Shown: one piece after another, positions 22,801 through 31,149 of the stretch
Layout of the letters: every line of letters begins with the position of its first letter
How positions within the stretch are numbered: position 1 is the first letter of the stretch
Source of the DNA: Alentia gelatinosa
Lineage: Eukaryota; Annelida; Polychaeta; Phyllodocida; Polynoidae
Assembly: GCA_950022655.1 (NCBI GenBank)
Contig: OX465584.1
Span: 8,399,124-8,463,123, forward strand
Reading direction: 5' to 3'
DNA length: 64,000 nucleotides
Notes under the pieces: model-generated
Seen by the model: only the letters and a program-made list of their open reading frames with translations
The model's database searches: none
What the model was told of the DNA's origin: nothing
Program-made: the position numbers and the translations under genes

Positions 22801-23908
22801 CTCTAAGGTGTTGTACAGCGTGCGGCGCAAGGTCCACGAGGAATTCTATGGGCGCACGGCCTACTTCCATGAGGTCCTGGCCATCCTGATGAAAATCGTT
22901 CCCGTGGCTATCCTCCTCCTTATATACGTCTCCTACCTCCACGTTAAGAACTACGTGAGCAAGGACACCTACGATAACGTCTACGTGACTCCGCAGTTTA
23001 AGACTCTTGATCAGAAGCGGTGTGAGTTCGCAGGGGAGAGTCTGCTACCGCTCAAGAAATACGAGCGGAATTACCTGATTGAGACTACGGTCTCGGAGCT
23101 ATCGCCGCCCGAGGATGGTCTGTACCGGCTCGGGTTGTGCGTACTTTGTCTGCATCTCCTGCTGGCTTTCACCTGCTACATGTTCGACTACATCCTCTAC
23201 TGGATCCTGGCTATGATCGGCAAGCACGGTGACCCACAGTACGACTTCACCGGCAAGGACAGCCTGCAGCTGGTGGTCAATGGCGAAGGGGTGATCACCG
23301 ACCTCCTCCACGTCTTCCTCAAGGGCTTCCACCCGGCCAACCTCTTCGGGTACACCCTGGACCTGCACGTGTGTCTGCCGGACCCCACCCCGCCCTCCAT
23401 CTTCCTGCTGCTTGTCATCTTCCTGCTTTACTTCGCCCTCATACTCAGCATCCTCCTCAAGGCCTACATCCTGCGCTTCCGGAACCGGATAACGGCCTAC
23501 TTCTACCCGGAGCGGGAAAAGGCGCGCGTGGTGCACCTCTACAACGTGGTGCTCAACCAGCGCTTCCGCATGCCCAAGCTGCTGCAGCTGCGGGCTAAGG
23601 TGAACCACCGCGAGAAGCAGACCCGCGAGCAGATCAGTGTGTGCCACCGGCTCGCCGCCAAGGTGCCACTGTGCAGGGTCTTCGTGTACAAACAGGCGCA
23701 CTGCCTGGTGTGCGGCTGTGTGGAGGACCAGACGTTCAGGGACTGTCAGACGGAGCACTGTCAGGGCGTATACTGCGGGGAGTGCTTCGACGACCTGGCC
23801 CGCCTCTGCCCCATCTGCCACCAGGCGGACTACAGCGACGATGAGGACTACGAGGAGCTGGAAGACGATCTGCAGCCTTACTGCCGCTCCAGTAAGATCT
23901 ACGTCTGA
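1231..23908 (+). CDS. SH3-DC-STAMP-RING membrane protein, DCST1/DCST2-like (three coding exons)
   Basis: Joining 1231-3165, 19355-19554 and 22573-23908 (phases 0 and 2 at the junctions) gives one open frame of 1156 residues. Seen, in order: an SH3-like domain at about 9-62 (AIRDY, W41, GIFPSHLI); a long low-complexity linker to about 470 with Pro, Ala, Gly and His runs; three membrane segments at about 477-556; an N-glycosylation-rich luminal part; three more membrane segments near 814-836, 896-925 and 988-1012; and a Cys-rich RING-like end from CLVC (1089) to CPIC (1127). The family is known from human DCST1/2, worm SPE-42/SPE-49 and fly Sneaky, which act in sperm-egg interaction; human DCST1 also has E3 ligase activity. 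The N-terminal SH3 plus linker is much longer than the usual roughly 700-residue family member. The start ATG lies just after the acceptor. Whether it is closer to DCST1 or DCST2 is not resolved. Confidence 0.85.
3185..3941 (-). mobile_element. Fold-back element family L, copy 1, with tail expanded into a minisatellite
   Basis: The hairpin at about 3797-3935 matches the family L hairpins at 41226, 42138 and 59637 (GATAATnTACnGT... CATGGTCAGG). The tail at 3185-3775 is a tandem array of roughly 30-bp units of the type TTTACTATAGACCCATGCCG. That unit resembles the family L tail terminus (TTTACTATATACCCATG). The array starts about 20 bp after the exon-1 donor. Confidence 0.65.
4488..4592 (+). 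mobile_element. Family A tail fragment
   Basis: It carries the family A tail sequence (GTACTCGCAAGCCTGTTGA, TGTTAAGCCTATGGACG, then ACCAGGCAGAGATAA). No hairpin precedes it. Confidence 0.6.
5126..5531. repeat. Minisatellite of CGAGCAGCTC / CGAGCAGTTA units
   Basis: Around forty imperfect 10-bp units alternate between GAGCAGCTCC-like and GAGCAGTTAC-like forms. A second short array of the same type is at 6361-6520. Confidence 0.9.
5616..5890 (+). mobile_element. Fold-back element family K, copy 1
   Basis: Arms GGTCAGAGCTCGTATCCCAT (5643 on) and ATGGGATCGAGCTCTGACC (to about 5747) pair, with the tip AAGGCGAAGCTACG at about 5689. The tail begins ATTTATCTCATCCCTC and carries the TGTTATGTCTATGG motif near 5873 before breaking off. 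Confidence 0.7.
6361..6520. repeat. Second CGAGCAACTC minisatellite block
   Basis: Ten-base units of GAGCAACTCC/GAGCAATTCC type, related to the array at 5126-5531. Confidence 0.85.
6548..7190. mobile_element. Inverted-repeat DNA element, ACACACTGTACGATTT ends, copy 1
   Basis: The left end (AACACACTGTACGATTTTGG) and right end (ATCGTACAGTGTGTCTCC at about 7171-7188) are inverted copies. A second right-end copy lies at about 7106-7120. The element at 48564-49165 has the same ends and similar size. A family F hairpin fragment (6985-7055) is nested inside. Confidence 0.7.
7680..8225 (-). mobile_element. tRNA-derived SINE with four-fold internal tandem expansion
   Basis: On the minus strand a tRNA-like head (GTTAGCTTCGTGGTTAAGG, then GTGGGTTTGAGTTCC as B box) lies at about 8140-8222. 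It is followed by a body (CAGCAGTGGTAGATTTACTG) repeated four times at about 93-95 bp spacing between 7785 and 8120. Related bodies are at 20630 and 50025. Pol III activity is inferred, not shown. Confidence 0.7.
8379..8680 (+). mobile_element. Fold-back element family B, copy 1
   Basis: It starts GAAGAAACCAACAAGTTTTG, carries the hairpin arms (ACGAGTTTGATGC / GCATTCAAATGAGTT) and ends CAGGGGTGAGATAA. The tail begins with the inverse of that end (TTTACCTCACC). Five more copies are in the window. Confidence 0.8.
8988..9345. repeat. Two-copy tandem duplication, about 180 bp unit
   Basis: The two halves (about 8988-9160 and 9168-9345) share ACAAATAGATGATTGGA, ATCTCCAGT, CATCTAGCTGGTGTT and TATCTGGGATAGTG in the same order. 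No coding sense is seen. The stretch 8681-8987 holds nothing I can name. Confidence 0.85.
9480..9760. repeat. 27-bp minisatellite, about ten copies
   Basis: The unit is AACACCTCTCTATATATACA followed by ACGTATT. Because 27 is a multiple of three, open frames run through it on both strands; they are not genes. Confidence 0.95.
9796..10091 (+). mobile_element. Fold-back element family B, copy 2
   Basis: Starts GAAGAAACCAACAAGTTTTG, tail opens TTCATCTCACCCCTG, carries TGTTAAGCTTATGG and ends ACCAGGCGTGATATAA. Confidence 0.8.
10200..10545 (+). mobile_element. Fold-back element family F, copy with hairpin and diverged tail
   Basis: The hairpin (about 10200-10315) has the tip ATGAGCATCAGCGAG and the GTTTACAGAGCCGCCTGTC arm. 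The tail from 10316 carries the 'GGGACTATTTTCCCATAT' block seen at 28395 and 29120. It abuts the family C element at 10551. Confidence 0.6.
10551..10848 (+). mobile_element. Fold-back element family C
   Basis: Arms AAAACTGGATGAGTTT and AAACTCATCCAGTTTT flank a hairpin with tip GAGGCGAAGCCGAG at 10617-10630. The tail opens TTTTATCCTACCCC (about 10698-10711), carries TGTTAAGCCTATGG (10811-10824) and closes AGGGGTAGGATAA. This is the clearest single example of the hairpin-plus-tail design. Confidence 0.8.
11030..11175. other. Short GC-rich patch, no gene recognised
   Basis: A GC- and CpG-rich stretch with GACCCCGCCCGG duplicated. Open frames cross it but none resembles a protein I know. The following 11190-11930 shows only AT-rich unique sequence. 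Confidence 0.4.
11941..12030 (+). mobile_element. CAGGGATG-type element fragment, interrupted
   Basis: Contains GTCAGTTGGAGTCAGGA and TTTACTGCCTCAGAGACACT of that family. It stops where a family K hairpin half begins, suggesting nesting. Confidence 0.55.
12031..12120 (-). mobile_element. Family K half hairpin
   Basis: Contains GGCTTCGCCTTGTGAATTAC and ACTCGATGGGATGTGAGCTC, the reverse complement of one side of the family K hairpin at 5640-5765. Confidence 0.6.
12122..12232 (+). mobile_element. Family H hairpin, tail absent
   Basis: Contains GGTTTCAGATACAAGCGG, the tip region CAGAGTGCATGCGAGG and GTCAACTCAGAGGAGCAT. Related to the complete copy at 60759-61093. Confidence 0.6.
12735..14390. 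repeat. 36-bp G-rich satellite, over forty units
   Basis: The unit is about AGGTGGCTGGAGGAGTGTAG plus GGGTGGGGAGGGGGAG, with indels in the G runs. The plus strand is dense in G runs (GGGGTGGGGAGGGGG) and could form G-quadruplexes. The 36-bp period keeps frames open, giving spurious Pro/Leu/Ser-rich minus-strand frames of over 600 codons. It lies in intron 1 of the DCST-like gene. Confidence 0.95.
14500..16620. repeat. CA-rich satellite with higher-order structure
   Basis: Runs of a 13-bp unit (CACTCACACCCCA) are broken about thirteen times by a marker block, CTCCGTACAGACAGGCACTA followed by ATAACACCCTCTACCCACTA. Marker spacing varies from about 85 to 265 bp. It directly follows the G-rich array. 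Confidence 0.95.
16620..18690. other. Mostly unique intron-1 sequence with candidate regulatory sites
   Basis: No gene or clear repeat is seen. It holds a hammerhead-like motif (17719-17749), a CTCF-like CCACCAGGTGGCGC (18245-18258) and two CACGTG boxes (about 18299-18321). The last 450 bp are CpG-richer than the surroundings. Confidence 0.5.
18245..18322. promoter_or_regulatory. CTCF-like site followed by two CACGTG boxes
   Basis: CCACCAGGTGGCGC closely matches the known bilaterian CTCF core. About 40 bp on, GTCACGTGAC and GTCACGTGTC follow; these match bHLH-ZIP (USF/MITF type) sites. Binding is inferred from sequence only. Confidence 0.4.
18694..18958 (-). mobile_element. Fold-back element family A, copy 2
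   Basis: In reverse orientation: the terminus TTTTATCTTAGCCTGG, then CCATAGGCTTAACATTA, the internal inverse CCAGGCTAAGATATAA, then the hairpin with arms CACCATCTCGTTTGGAGTGC and GCACTCCAAACTCGATG. Same parts in the same order as copy 1. Confidence 0.8.
19070..19320. repeat. Two copies of a GTATGGTGGTAC element
   Basis: The two copies (about 19070-19180 and 19205-19315) share GCCATACCGGCACAGTATGG, TCTCTAGCAGAGG-like and CAGTATTTTCTGGCATAGG. A third is at 22318-22435. The second copy ends 39 bp before DCST-like exon 2. Confidence 0.8.
19355..19554 (+). CDS. DCST-like gene, coding exon 2
   Basis: 200 bp, acceptor CCCCCCACAG and donor GGCAG|GTATGT, leaving phase 2. It encodes 66 whole codons beginning [10 protein letters not shown], part of the extracytoplasmic DCST region with conserved cysteines. 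The joined codon with exon 3 is AG|C (Ser). Confidence 0.85.
19620..20285. repeat. 67-bp minisatellite whose units contain a splice-donor copy
   Basis: About nine units of the type GCATAGCTATTGTGATATGG, AAGCAGCCAT, then TGGTCATCTTCCACAGGTAT. The last part resembles the exon-2 end (GGTCATCTTCGGCAGGTATG), which lies 65 bp before the array. A related single sequence (TTGTGTTATGGAGGCGGGCA) occurs at about 35815, so part of the unit is a dispersed repeat. Confidence 0.85.
20306..20540 (+). mobile_element. Family K, hairpin half plus tail
   Basis: Has AGGCGAAGCCGTGTGAATTA, then ATTTATCTCACCC, TGTTAAGTCTATGG and the end ACCAGGGGTGAGATAA. The left hairpin arm is mostly missing. Confidence 0.65.
20553..20980. 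mobile_element. SINE body plus three copies of an AGAGATCTAGAG repeat
   Basis: About 20630-20850 matches the minus-strand SINE at 7680-8225 (CAGCAGTGGTAGATTTACTG reverse, and ACCCACAAAGTCCG). It is flanked by GGGGTACAGGCAGAGATCTA repeats at about 20560, 20855 and 20935. Confidence 0.6.
21066..21122. promoter_or_regulatory. Cluster of four CACGTG boxes
   Basis: Three tandem ACGTGACCAGC-like units and a GTCACGTGAC lie within about 57 bp in intron 2. They suit bHLH-ZIP factors such as USF or MITF/TFEB. The repeat-like spacing could also reflect a small tandem duplication. Confidence 0.4.
21140..22317. other. Intron-2 unique sequence
   Basis: GC-richer to about 21530 with a CTCF-like GGCAGAGGGCGC at about 21336-21347, then AT-rich. 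No exon, RNA gene or element is recognised. Confidence 0.4.
22318..22435 (+). repeat. GTATGGTGGTAC element, third copy
   Basis: Same order of blocks as at 19070-19320 (GCCATACCGGCACAGTATGG, then CAATATTTTCTAGCATAGG). Confidence 0.75.
22573..23908 (+). CDS. DCST-like gene, coding exon 3 with RING and stop
   Basis: It begins after TTTATTTTCAG and runs to TGA at 23906-23908. It encodes the last 445 residues: the second half of the DC-STAMP domain with three membrane segments, a basic cytoplasmic stretch and the terminal Cys4/Cys4 RING-like module (eight cysteines in CxxC pairs, no obvious His ligand). The tail is acidic ([12 protein letters not shown]) and ends SSKIYV. A second acceptor-like site lies 63 bp upstream at 22508-22509. 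Confidence 0.9.
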
Positions 23909-23949
23909 GTGTGCGGGCTCTTGTTAGTCGTGTGAGTGACTCATGCTGA

Positions 23950-25500
23950 ACAGCGACTGGGCACTGAGTGGGACTTTACATTCATCCATTACACATCTAC
24001 TCGTGGTAAGATGAATGTGACTACTAAGGATATTACAGTGTGTCATCTACTCGTCCTATGAGGAACGTGACTAGGAAGTACATAATAGACATGGGTTGTT
24101 TACTTGTGCTATGAGGAACGTGACTGCTAAGGATATTAAAGTGTGTCATCTACTTGTTGTATGAGGAACATGACTACTAAGGATATTACAGTGTGTCATT
24201 TACTTGTCCTATGAGGAACGTGACTAGGAAGGACATAATAGACATGGGTCGTTTACTTGTGCTATGAGGACTGTGACTACTAAGGACATAAAGGATATGT
24301 GTTACGCAAACTCATGTTTTGAGGAATGTGACTGCTAAGGACATTACAGATATGTGTTATGCATTTACTCATGCTATGAGGAATGTGACTACTAAGGACA
24401 TAATAAAAGTGTGTCATCTATTTGTGTTATGAGAAATGTGACTGCAAAGGATATAATGATCGTGTGACATATAGAGACATATGTTATGCATCTACTCCTG
24501 CTATGAGGAATTTGACTACTAAGGATATTACAAAAATGCGTCACCTACTTGTTGTATGAGGAACATGGCTAATAAGGATATTACAGTGTGTCATTTACTC
24601 GTCCTATGAGGAACATGACTATGAAGGATATTACAGACATGTGTCATTTACTTGTGCTATGAGGAATGTGAATACTATGGATTTAATCAACGTGTGACAT
24701 CTACTGACATATGTTATGCATCTACTTGTGAGAACGAGGAACGTGACTACTGAGGATATATTAGATGTGAGTCATTTACTCATGCTATGAGGAACGTGAC
24801 TACTAAGGATATTACTGTGTCATCTAATCGTGCTACGAGGAATGTGACTACTAAGGACTAAAGAAGAAACCAACAAGTTTTGGTCAAAGTCATCATTCTT
24901 CACGAGTTTGATGCAGAGTGATATGGACAAGGCAACAGCCGAGTGAATATCACGTAGCATTCAAATGAGTTGGAGAACAACAACTTCGATCAAAACAAGT
25001 TGCCTTCCGTATTTATCTCACCCCTGTACACACTAAAGGAACAGACAATTCACAGGATGTAGACCATGGAGAACGGACTGCAATCTCCTAGGGGCATGGA
25101 GAACCAGTTCCCAATGTTAAGTTTATGGGGTGAGATAAATTACAGTGAGTCATCTACTCCTGATATGAGGAATGTCACTACTAAGGATATTACATTCATC
25201 TATTACAGTACCCTTGTGCAATGAGAAATATGACTACACATACAAGGACAGTATGTATATGTAGTACATATTCACTCACGCAATCAGAAACATTACTAAA
25301 ACGCAAGGATATTATCAAGTAAATGTGTCACACATCTTCTCATGCTATGGGAAATGTGACCACAAACACAAGGTTATTGCGTACATGTATTACACTTGTG
25401 CAACGAGATATGTGACTACAAATACATGGACTTTATGTATGTGTACTACACATTTCATCTTGCAATGACAAATGTGACCACAGACTCAAGGACATCATGT
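23950..25500. repeat. Tandem array downstream of the DCST-like gene, about 50-60 bp units
   Basis: Units of the type TATGAGGAACGTGACTACTA then AGGATATTACAGTGTGTCAT with strong variation. It is interrupted at 24861-25138 by a family B element and resumes after it. It probably includes the 3' untranslated region; an AATAAA occurs at 24402-24407. Confidence 0.85.
24861..25138 (+). mobile_element. Fold-back element family B, copy 3, inserted in the array
   Basis: Array sequence (CTACTAAGGAC) stops and the element starts AAGAAGAAACCAACAAG. It ends GGGGTGAGATAA, after which ATTACAGTGAGTCATC resumes the array. The tip CAAGGCAACAGCCGAG is at 24928-24943. This insertion fixes both element ends to within a few bases. 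Confidence 0.85.
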
Positions 25501-26619
25501 ACGTTATAGATAATGATATAGGTGACCTTGCAGCTGACCTTTGAACTGGCTTCCCCCAAACTACGACCTGTAGACTAGGACCATATAGATGAACTATTCC
25601 TCTGCGCTTCGGGTTTTACTGAACTCCTTTCTGTTTCTCCTCCCTAAACATTTTTAGTTTCTTTTTCTTTTTCCTAGAAGTATTTTTCTCCTTTTTTTAT
25701 TTCTAGAAGTATTTTTCAGTACGAACTCCCAAGACCCCGTAAAAATATGAAAGCGGGGCGAATTGTCAACAAGAATCAAATCAACCTGCAGTGGGTGTGG
25801 TTCAGGGGATTGCCGCTGGAGGGCGTGTCGGCGGTGGAATACGCCGCGCCCATATCTTCTCTGCGGTGTGTATGGAAACTCTGAAGGCCGCGGTAACGCG
25901 AACCCGTTGGAAATCACCACTAATCAGCTGTGTGCTGTGGTCTGCGGCCCTGCTCATCTAAGAGAGGGGATAAGCAGCCATTAACCTTGGTATAGACTAC
26001 CGAGGTCACTTGGAGTTTACCTGGACATTGCACTGTGAAACCTTCAGATCCAATGCGTGTCAAAAAGGAGGTGTGAATTAAAGATATAAACAAAGACGAT
26101 ACGCGGATCCTGGTGACAGAAGAGGTCCAACTTTCCAATTGTAGCGCGATTTATAAACTCGCTTTTTCTACATGTATAGTATATATGTACCAGCATATAT
26201 ATGTATATATATGCCGTTGAAAAAATATATGAATCCAGATTGAATGATTTTACTAGATGATGGTATTTACATTGTAGTTAAATATATGACGGGGCTACTT
26301 TCTTCACTATAGCCGTCGACGCATCTGGGTGATTCTGATATACAATATTGTTGTGTTCCGAACCTGTTACGGTTAGATTCAGATGTAAATATGTTAGTCA
26401 ATACTTGCCTAGCTGATGGATTATTTGCGTTCTTGGTGAGTAACAAATAAATGTACGAAAAACAACGATCATCGGACATTGATTTAGGTTTGATTCCTTG
26501 CCCCCTCCCCCCTGTGCACTCTCCGAACCGGTACACAGTGACAACCACACTGCATCACTCGAGCTACCTACGGAAAACTCAGATAAATCAGAGCGGCCCA
26601 GTGTGAATTAAAACAGGCC

Positions 26620-26990
26620 ACACGAGCATGCGCGTCGAGCCTTCCTGGATATGGTTTGGCGCATTGCATTCTGGGAATGAGTTGATGGAGTCATTTAAAG
26701 CGCCGCCGCCAAACTGACTTCCATCCCAGCGAAGACGCACTTAAAGTCAATGCGATGGACGCTGCTGATTGGTAGATTGACATCACGTGACACAGGTACG
26801 ACGACAGACAAAAATGGCTGTTCACAGCGTCCCGTCCACATACGGGTACTCGTAATGGTGTCGCAGAGACGCCGCATACAGCGCAGGTCACTACTATATG
26901 CGCATGCCTGGTTATGACGTCACGCATCCAGTACTGATGTTCGACGTATGACATACTTCACGTGACTGGATTACGTCAGAGGTCATGCGA
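26620..26990. promoter_or_regulatory. Promoter-like cluster of general factor sites
   Basis: Within 370 bp: GCATGCGC and TGCGCATGC (NRF1-like), ATTGG (CCAAT box, reverse), two CACGTG boxes, TGACGTCA and TTACGTCA (CRE-like). Such a combination is typical of housekeeping promoters. No gene starting here is identified; direction is unknown. The stretch 25500-26620 holds nothing recognisable. Confidence 0.35.
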
Positions 26991-27064
26991 GCAGCTGGAA
27001 CTGAGAGATGTGAATAAGGAACAAATAACAGTGCGCTACTTTTGACTGCCGTGTTGATTAACAG

Positions 27065-27165
27065 TTTATCTACGGTACGGTACGGTTTATACGGCACAGT
27101 ACGGTTTATCTACGGTATGGTACGGTTTATATACGGCATGATACGGTTTATATAAGGCACGGTTT
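27065..27165. repeat. Short tandem of TACGGTACGGTTTATA
   Basis: Four to five imperfect units of about 25 bp. Confidence 0.8.
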
Positions 27166-27188
27166 GAGCATGGAGTGGTAGACGCTCC

Positions 27189-27455
27189 TTTATCCTACCC
27201 CTCATATAAATCTACATAGACTTAACATGGTGGGACTGTATGCCACAGTTATGTCATAAATTATTTATATGCCACGCAAGACATATGCAATTAAAAACAT
27301 ATGATGGGGTAGGATAAAATCTAAACGTCACTCAATTTCATATGATTATTTACATGCCATTCTTTGAATTCTGCTACAGATATCACTCAGCTCTGCTTCG
27401 TGATATCATTCGGCGAAGACAACTCATGCCATATAAACAATTATATGAAATTTTG
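27189..27455 (-). mobile_element. Fold-back element family D, copy 1
   Basis: Tail bounded by TTATCCTACCCC (27190) and GGGGTAGGATAA (27304 on), with ACTTAACATG near the outer end. The hairpin has arms around AATTTCATATGATTATTTAC. On the minus strand the tip reads CGAAGCAGAGCTGAG. Confidence 0.8.
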
Positions 27456-28248
27456 TAACATTTCTTGATAGCAGGCGAAAGGGCCCCACTCTCTAAGTGG
27501 TATTCTGTACAAGCTTCTATGGGAGAATAATTCTTTAAAAAACTAGGCTTAGAGCCTTGAGAATCCACTGGCCTGCCTCCGTACATCAATGCAAACCCAA
27601 AAATTCCTAAAATCTCAATGATGCCACCTAGCAGGAACACTGTGTACTTGGCGCCCTAGTGGCTTTATTTGGACTGGAATACAAAATACGACTTAGAGAG
27701 TGTGAGATCTTATGAGAGGGGTGCACCCGGGTGTTGGGGGGGGGGGGGTGGGGGTGCTGCTTGTCATGTCCGTTTTGTACAGAATAGTATGACCAGACAT
27801 TCCCTGCTATGTCCTCTTATAGCCGCCAGACTTCCCATTTGTACACTTGTAGAGGAATTTAGTCTGAACCGAGAGAACAACCCGTGCCGCCCTCTCTTGG
27901 CTATATTTGTTACCATGAGTGTGTTCACACCACCCTGACGCGGGACCCGCGCGCGCCGGTTTCTAGAGGCCACAGTGACTGTGTTCCTGGTAGCGTGCGC
28001 CACCCCACCCAGTGTAAATACACCTTAAGGTTAGTGACAGCGCGAGGCGGGGTGAAGGCCCGCTCTCGTGACCAGTAGGTGTGTGGCAGGGTGTACGAAC
28101 TGTACATACAGCAATCTCAGCAATAAACCGTGTTCATCATGCATTTATACCACGCTTTGTGTCTTCTTTTTAGAATTTTTTTTCTCAATTTTTTTTCTTT
28201 TTCTTTTTACACTGTGTCTTCTTTTTTTTAGAGCGGGCTTGCACGCGC

Positions 28249-28637
28249 TTTATTATCCATCGTATACAAAGCCCCCATTGAAAATGTATGGGGACTCAGT
28301 AAACCACAACCCATTGTATAAAACCTGTCAGATACCATAACTGTGGTATACGGATTCAAACCTGTGGTATACGGCCTGAAAACCATGGTATACGGGAAAA
28401 ATAGTCCCTTTTGCTATAGGGCAAAGGAATAGTTCCTAGTGTTATACCCTTTAATATGGCAATTACTGGGTTTAATTTATTGGAAAAGATGGATAATAAA
28501 TATAATAAACGATGATTTTGTGGACAGGCAGCTCTGTAAACCACTCGCGGTTGACGTCGTAATACACTTGCTAGCGCTCGTGTACTACTACGCGTCAACC
28601 TCTCGTGGTTTACGGCCGCCTGTCAACAAAACCATCG
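28249..28637 (-). mobile_element. Fold-back element family F, copy 1 (complete)
   Basis: Tail bounded by CTTTATTATCCATC and GATGGATAATAAA (about 28489-28501). It is followed by the hairpin with arms CGATGATTTTGTGGACAGGC and GTCAACAAAACCATCG. The tip (minus strand) is ACGAGCGCTAGCAAGTG. The tail carries three GTGGTATACGG-like copies. Confidence 0.8.
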
Positions 28638-28977
28638 ATTATTGTCTATATATACAACGCCAAGACGTTAGTGGTCGCATATACAGGGATGAAAGTCAGG
28701 ACTGGGGAAGAAGTCGGAAATTAAAGTTACAAAGATAACATAGAAAAAAGACGGAACATATACATATAAAATCAATACTTCCCTTCAAAAGCAATGACTG
28801 GAACCTTGGTCTGTATTGTGAAACTAATCAAAAAATGTTTCTCTTTTTATTTTAGTGCAGTGGAAAATCCCATTCTTGTTGGCAGTACCCAAGTAGACTG
28901 GCCTCAGCCTCTCCTGTTTTGTTTCATGCATTTAAACCAAGCTTTGTCTTTTCTTTTTTAGAGCGTGCTTGCACGTG

Positions 28978-29282
28978 CTTTATTATCCATCGTATACAAA
29001 ATCCCGTTGAAAATAAATGGGGACTCAGTAAACAACGACCCATTATATAAAACCTGTCAGATACCATAACTGTGGTATACAATTAAAATCTGTGGTATAC
29101 GGTCACAAAGACATGGTATACGGGAAAATAGTTCCTTTTTGTAATGGAGCAGAGAAATAGTCCCTAATGTTGAACTCTTGAATATGGCAATTTTTGGGTT
29201 ACTTTGTTCGAAAAGGTGGATAGTAAATACAGCAAACAATGATTTTATAGACAGGCGGCTCTGTAAACAACTTGTTTGTACT
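28978..29282 (-). mobile_element. Fold-back element family F, copy 2 (hairpin truncated)
   Basis: Same tail start and internal blocks as the 28249 copy. The hairpin begins AATGATTTTATAGACAGGCG but stops after GTAAACAACTTG. Confidence 0.75.
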
Positions 29283-29646
29283 GCTTGGAGGGTGTGTCAT
29301 TTTGTACTCTTGAACCCTTTTGAACATTTTTTTATTTCTTTTCGTGCATATTTCTAAAAAAAAAAAAAGATATAATGAACAGAAAGCTAAGTTTCATTAT
29401 CAATTTCTTAAGTTATGAATATTTCCTATCGAGTATTTCTGCTTTTAGAACCTATATAGAAGAAAAGTACCGTACCTGGTTGGAGGCACACACCACAGAT
29501 ACCTTATGTGATTCAACCCGACCAACTTCTTAGTCTGAACACAGTGTAGACAGAAGTAGTGGCGAGACTGCCAGTGATACAGGATAAGGTTCCAATGTTT
29601 CCCTACAGATGGCACCACATGCATGCTAACGCGTTTTCAGCGCACG

Positions 29647-29660
29647 CCACGAGGGGGCGG
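29647..29660 (+). promoter_or_regulatory. CTCF-like motif
   Basis: CCACGAGGGGGCGG, close to the known CTCF core. Sequence match only. Confidence 0.3.
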
Positions 29661-29719
29661 TGTCGGCCGGTCCGCCGCGTACGTACCGTCCCTATCAGCG
29701 TGACCCAATATTCTCCGTA

Positions 29720-30153
29720 TACTGGAGAACTCGACCCGTAACGAACTCGACCCGTGAAAAATTTCGACCCGTGGCGAACTCGACCCGTCTTAAACATTCC
29801 CAACTCAAGTCTTATTACAACTGTGGATAAATACTGAATGTAGAAGTAAGTATGTTATATTGGCTTCAAATTTGGTCTTTTCTGGGGAAGAAAACAAGAA
29901 GAAAACCCTTCCCTTAACCTTAGCCTTATCCTTCAAACCCCATCAATATCCCTAACTCTAACCCTACACCTAAACATATCAGGACATATTTTCTATATCT
30001 GCTGGTTTATTTGTTTAAATTTTAACTAGTCAGACTTTTAATTCCATATGAAAATGTCTTATTCTTACGTATCTGAAACGGGTTGAGTTCTCCAATCGAT
30101 TTCTCCCAAACTGGTTGAGTTCTCCTGAAAACTTCGGGTCGAGTTCTCCAGTA
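29720..30153. mobile_element. DNA element with TACTGGAGAACTCGACCCG ends
   Basis: 19-bp terminal inverted repeats at 29720-29738 and about 30135-30153. The left end carries four copies of a GAACTCGACCCGT motif (one diverged), the right end three inverted versions. No coding capacity. The middle includes a CCCTAA-like run (about 29905-29975). Confidence 0.75.
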
Positions 30154-30712
30154 ACCCTTTCTCCAGTTTAGGAGACTACTTTTCTGCTGCGATAGCTAAG
30201 AAGCATTCTTGTAAAACACTGTGAAGATGTGTTTTAAAGACAATAAACGTATTCAGTTTCTTGTGCACTCGCTTATTGACAACGTAAGGGAAGGGGTCGA
30301 TCTACAATCTTAAAGCTGACAGAAAAGTAAAATGCCGAATATAGATAGTGAACGAGTGTGAATCCACCAAGATTTGTCCTCCACAAGGATTATCTTTGAT
30401 ATTTGATTAGAGATAGTCCTAAAACTCAATCTCATTTTTCTTTTGTCAGTATCGCTGTGGTAAATCCCATTCTTAGTCGTTCAGTGATTAAAGACGACTA
30501 AAGACGTGATGACTGTAGATCGTCAAGCCAATAGTCATCAGGTAGTTCCCTAAACCCGGCGTTTACCCTAGACGACTTAAAGAGAGTGGTGTGTGAGAGA
30601 AAAAAAAACCTTTCAAATAAACTTTAACATAACTCAATACACGGAATTATATACTAAACCTACGGCAGAATTACTGAGACCTAACCTGCAATCCCAGACT
30701 ACTCAGAATATG

Positions 30713-30980
30713 TTTTATCCTACCCCTCATATAAATCTCCATAGACTTAACATGGTGTGGCTGCATGCCGCAATTATGCCTTAAAATATCTATATGCCAC
30801 GCTTGACATATGAAGTTTATAACACATCCCATGGTAGGATAAAATCTAAACATCACTCAATTTTAAATAATTGTTTACATGGCGTTTGTTATCTTCCGCT
30901 ACAGATATCACTCAGCTCCGCTTCGTGATATCATTCGGCGAAGACAACTCACGCCATATAAACAATCATATGAAATTTGG
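30713..30980 (-). mobile_element. Fold-back element family D, copy 2
   Basis: Parallels the 27189 copy: TTTTATCCTACCCC, ACTTAACATG, GGTAGGATAAAATCTAAAC, then the hairpin with GATATCACTCAGCTCCGCTT. Confidence 0.8.
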
Positions 30981-31021
30981 TGATTTTTCTTGTTTCAAAC
31001 TCAACAAAGATTGCTTATGTT

Positions 31022-31132
31022 ACTATAGGGGAAACCTATGGAAGTTCAGGGTCAAGCTTGTATCTCATCGAGTTTGAATCGCGTAGTAATTCACAAGGCG
31101 AAGCCACGTGAATTATGTAAAGATTCAAACGT
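31022..31132 (+). mobile_element. Family K hairpin, partial
   Basis: Contains TATCTCATCGAGTTTGAATC, tip AAGGCGAAGCCACG and GATTCAAACG. The tail is absent. Confidence 0.65.
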
Positions 31133-31149
31133 TTTCTTATTTTCTATTT

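Noticed and set aside
27383..27660. Minus-strand frame with a hydrophobic stretch (VFLLGGIIEILGIFGFALMY)
   Set aside because: Looks membrane-like, but it overlaps a family D hairpin at one end, matches no family I recognise and has no convincing splice sites.
29905..29985. Interstitial telomere repeat (CCCTAA-like)
   Set aside because: Only scattered, degenerate units inside a DNA element; no run of exact repeats.
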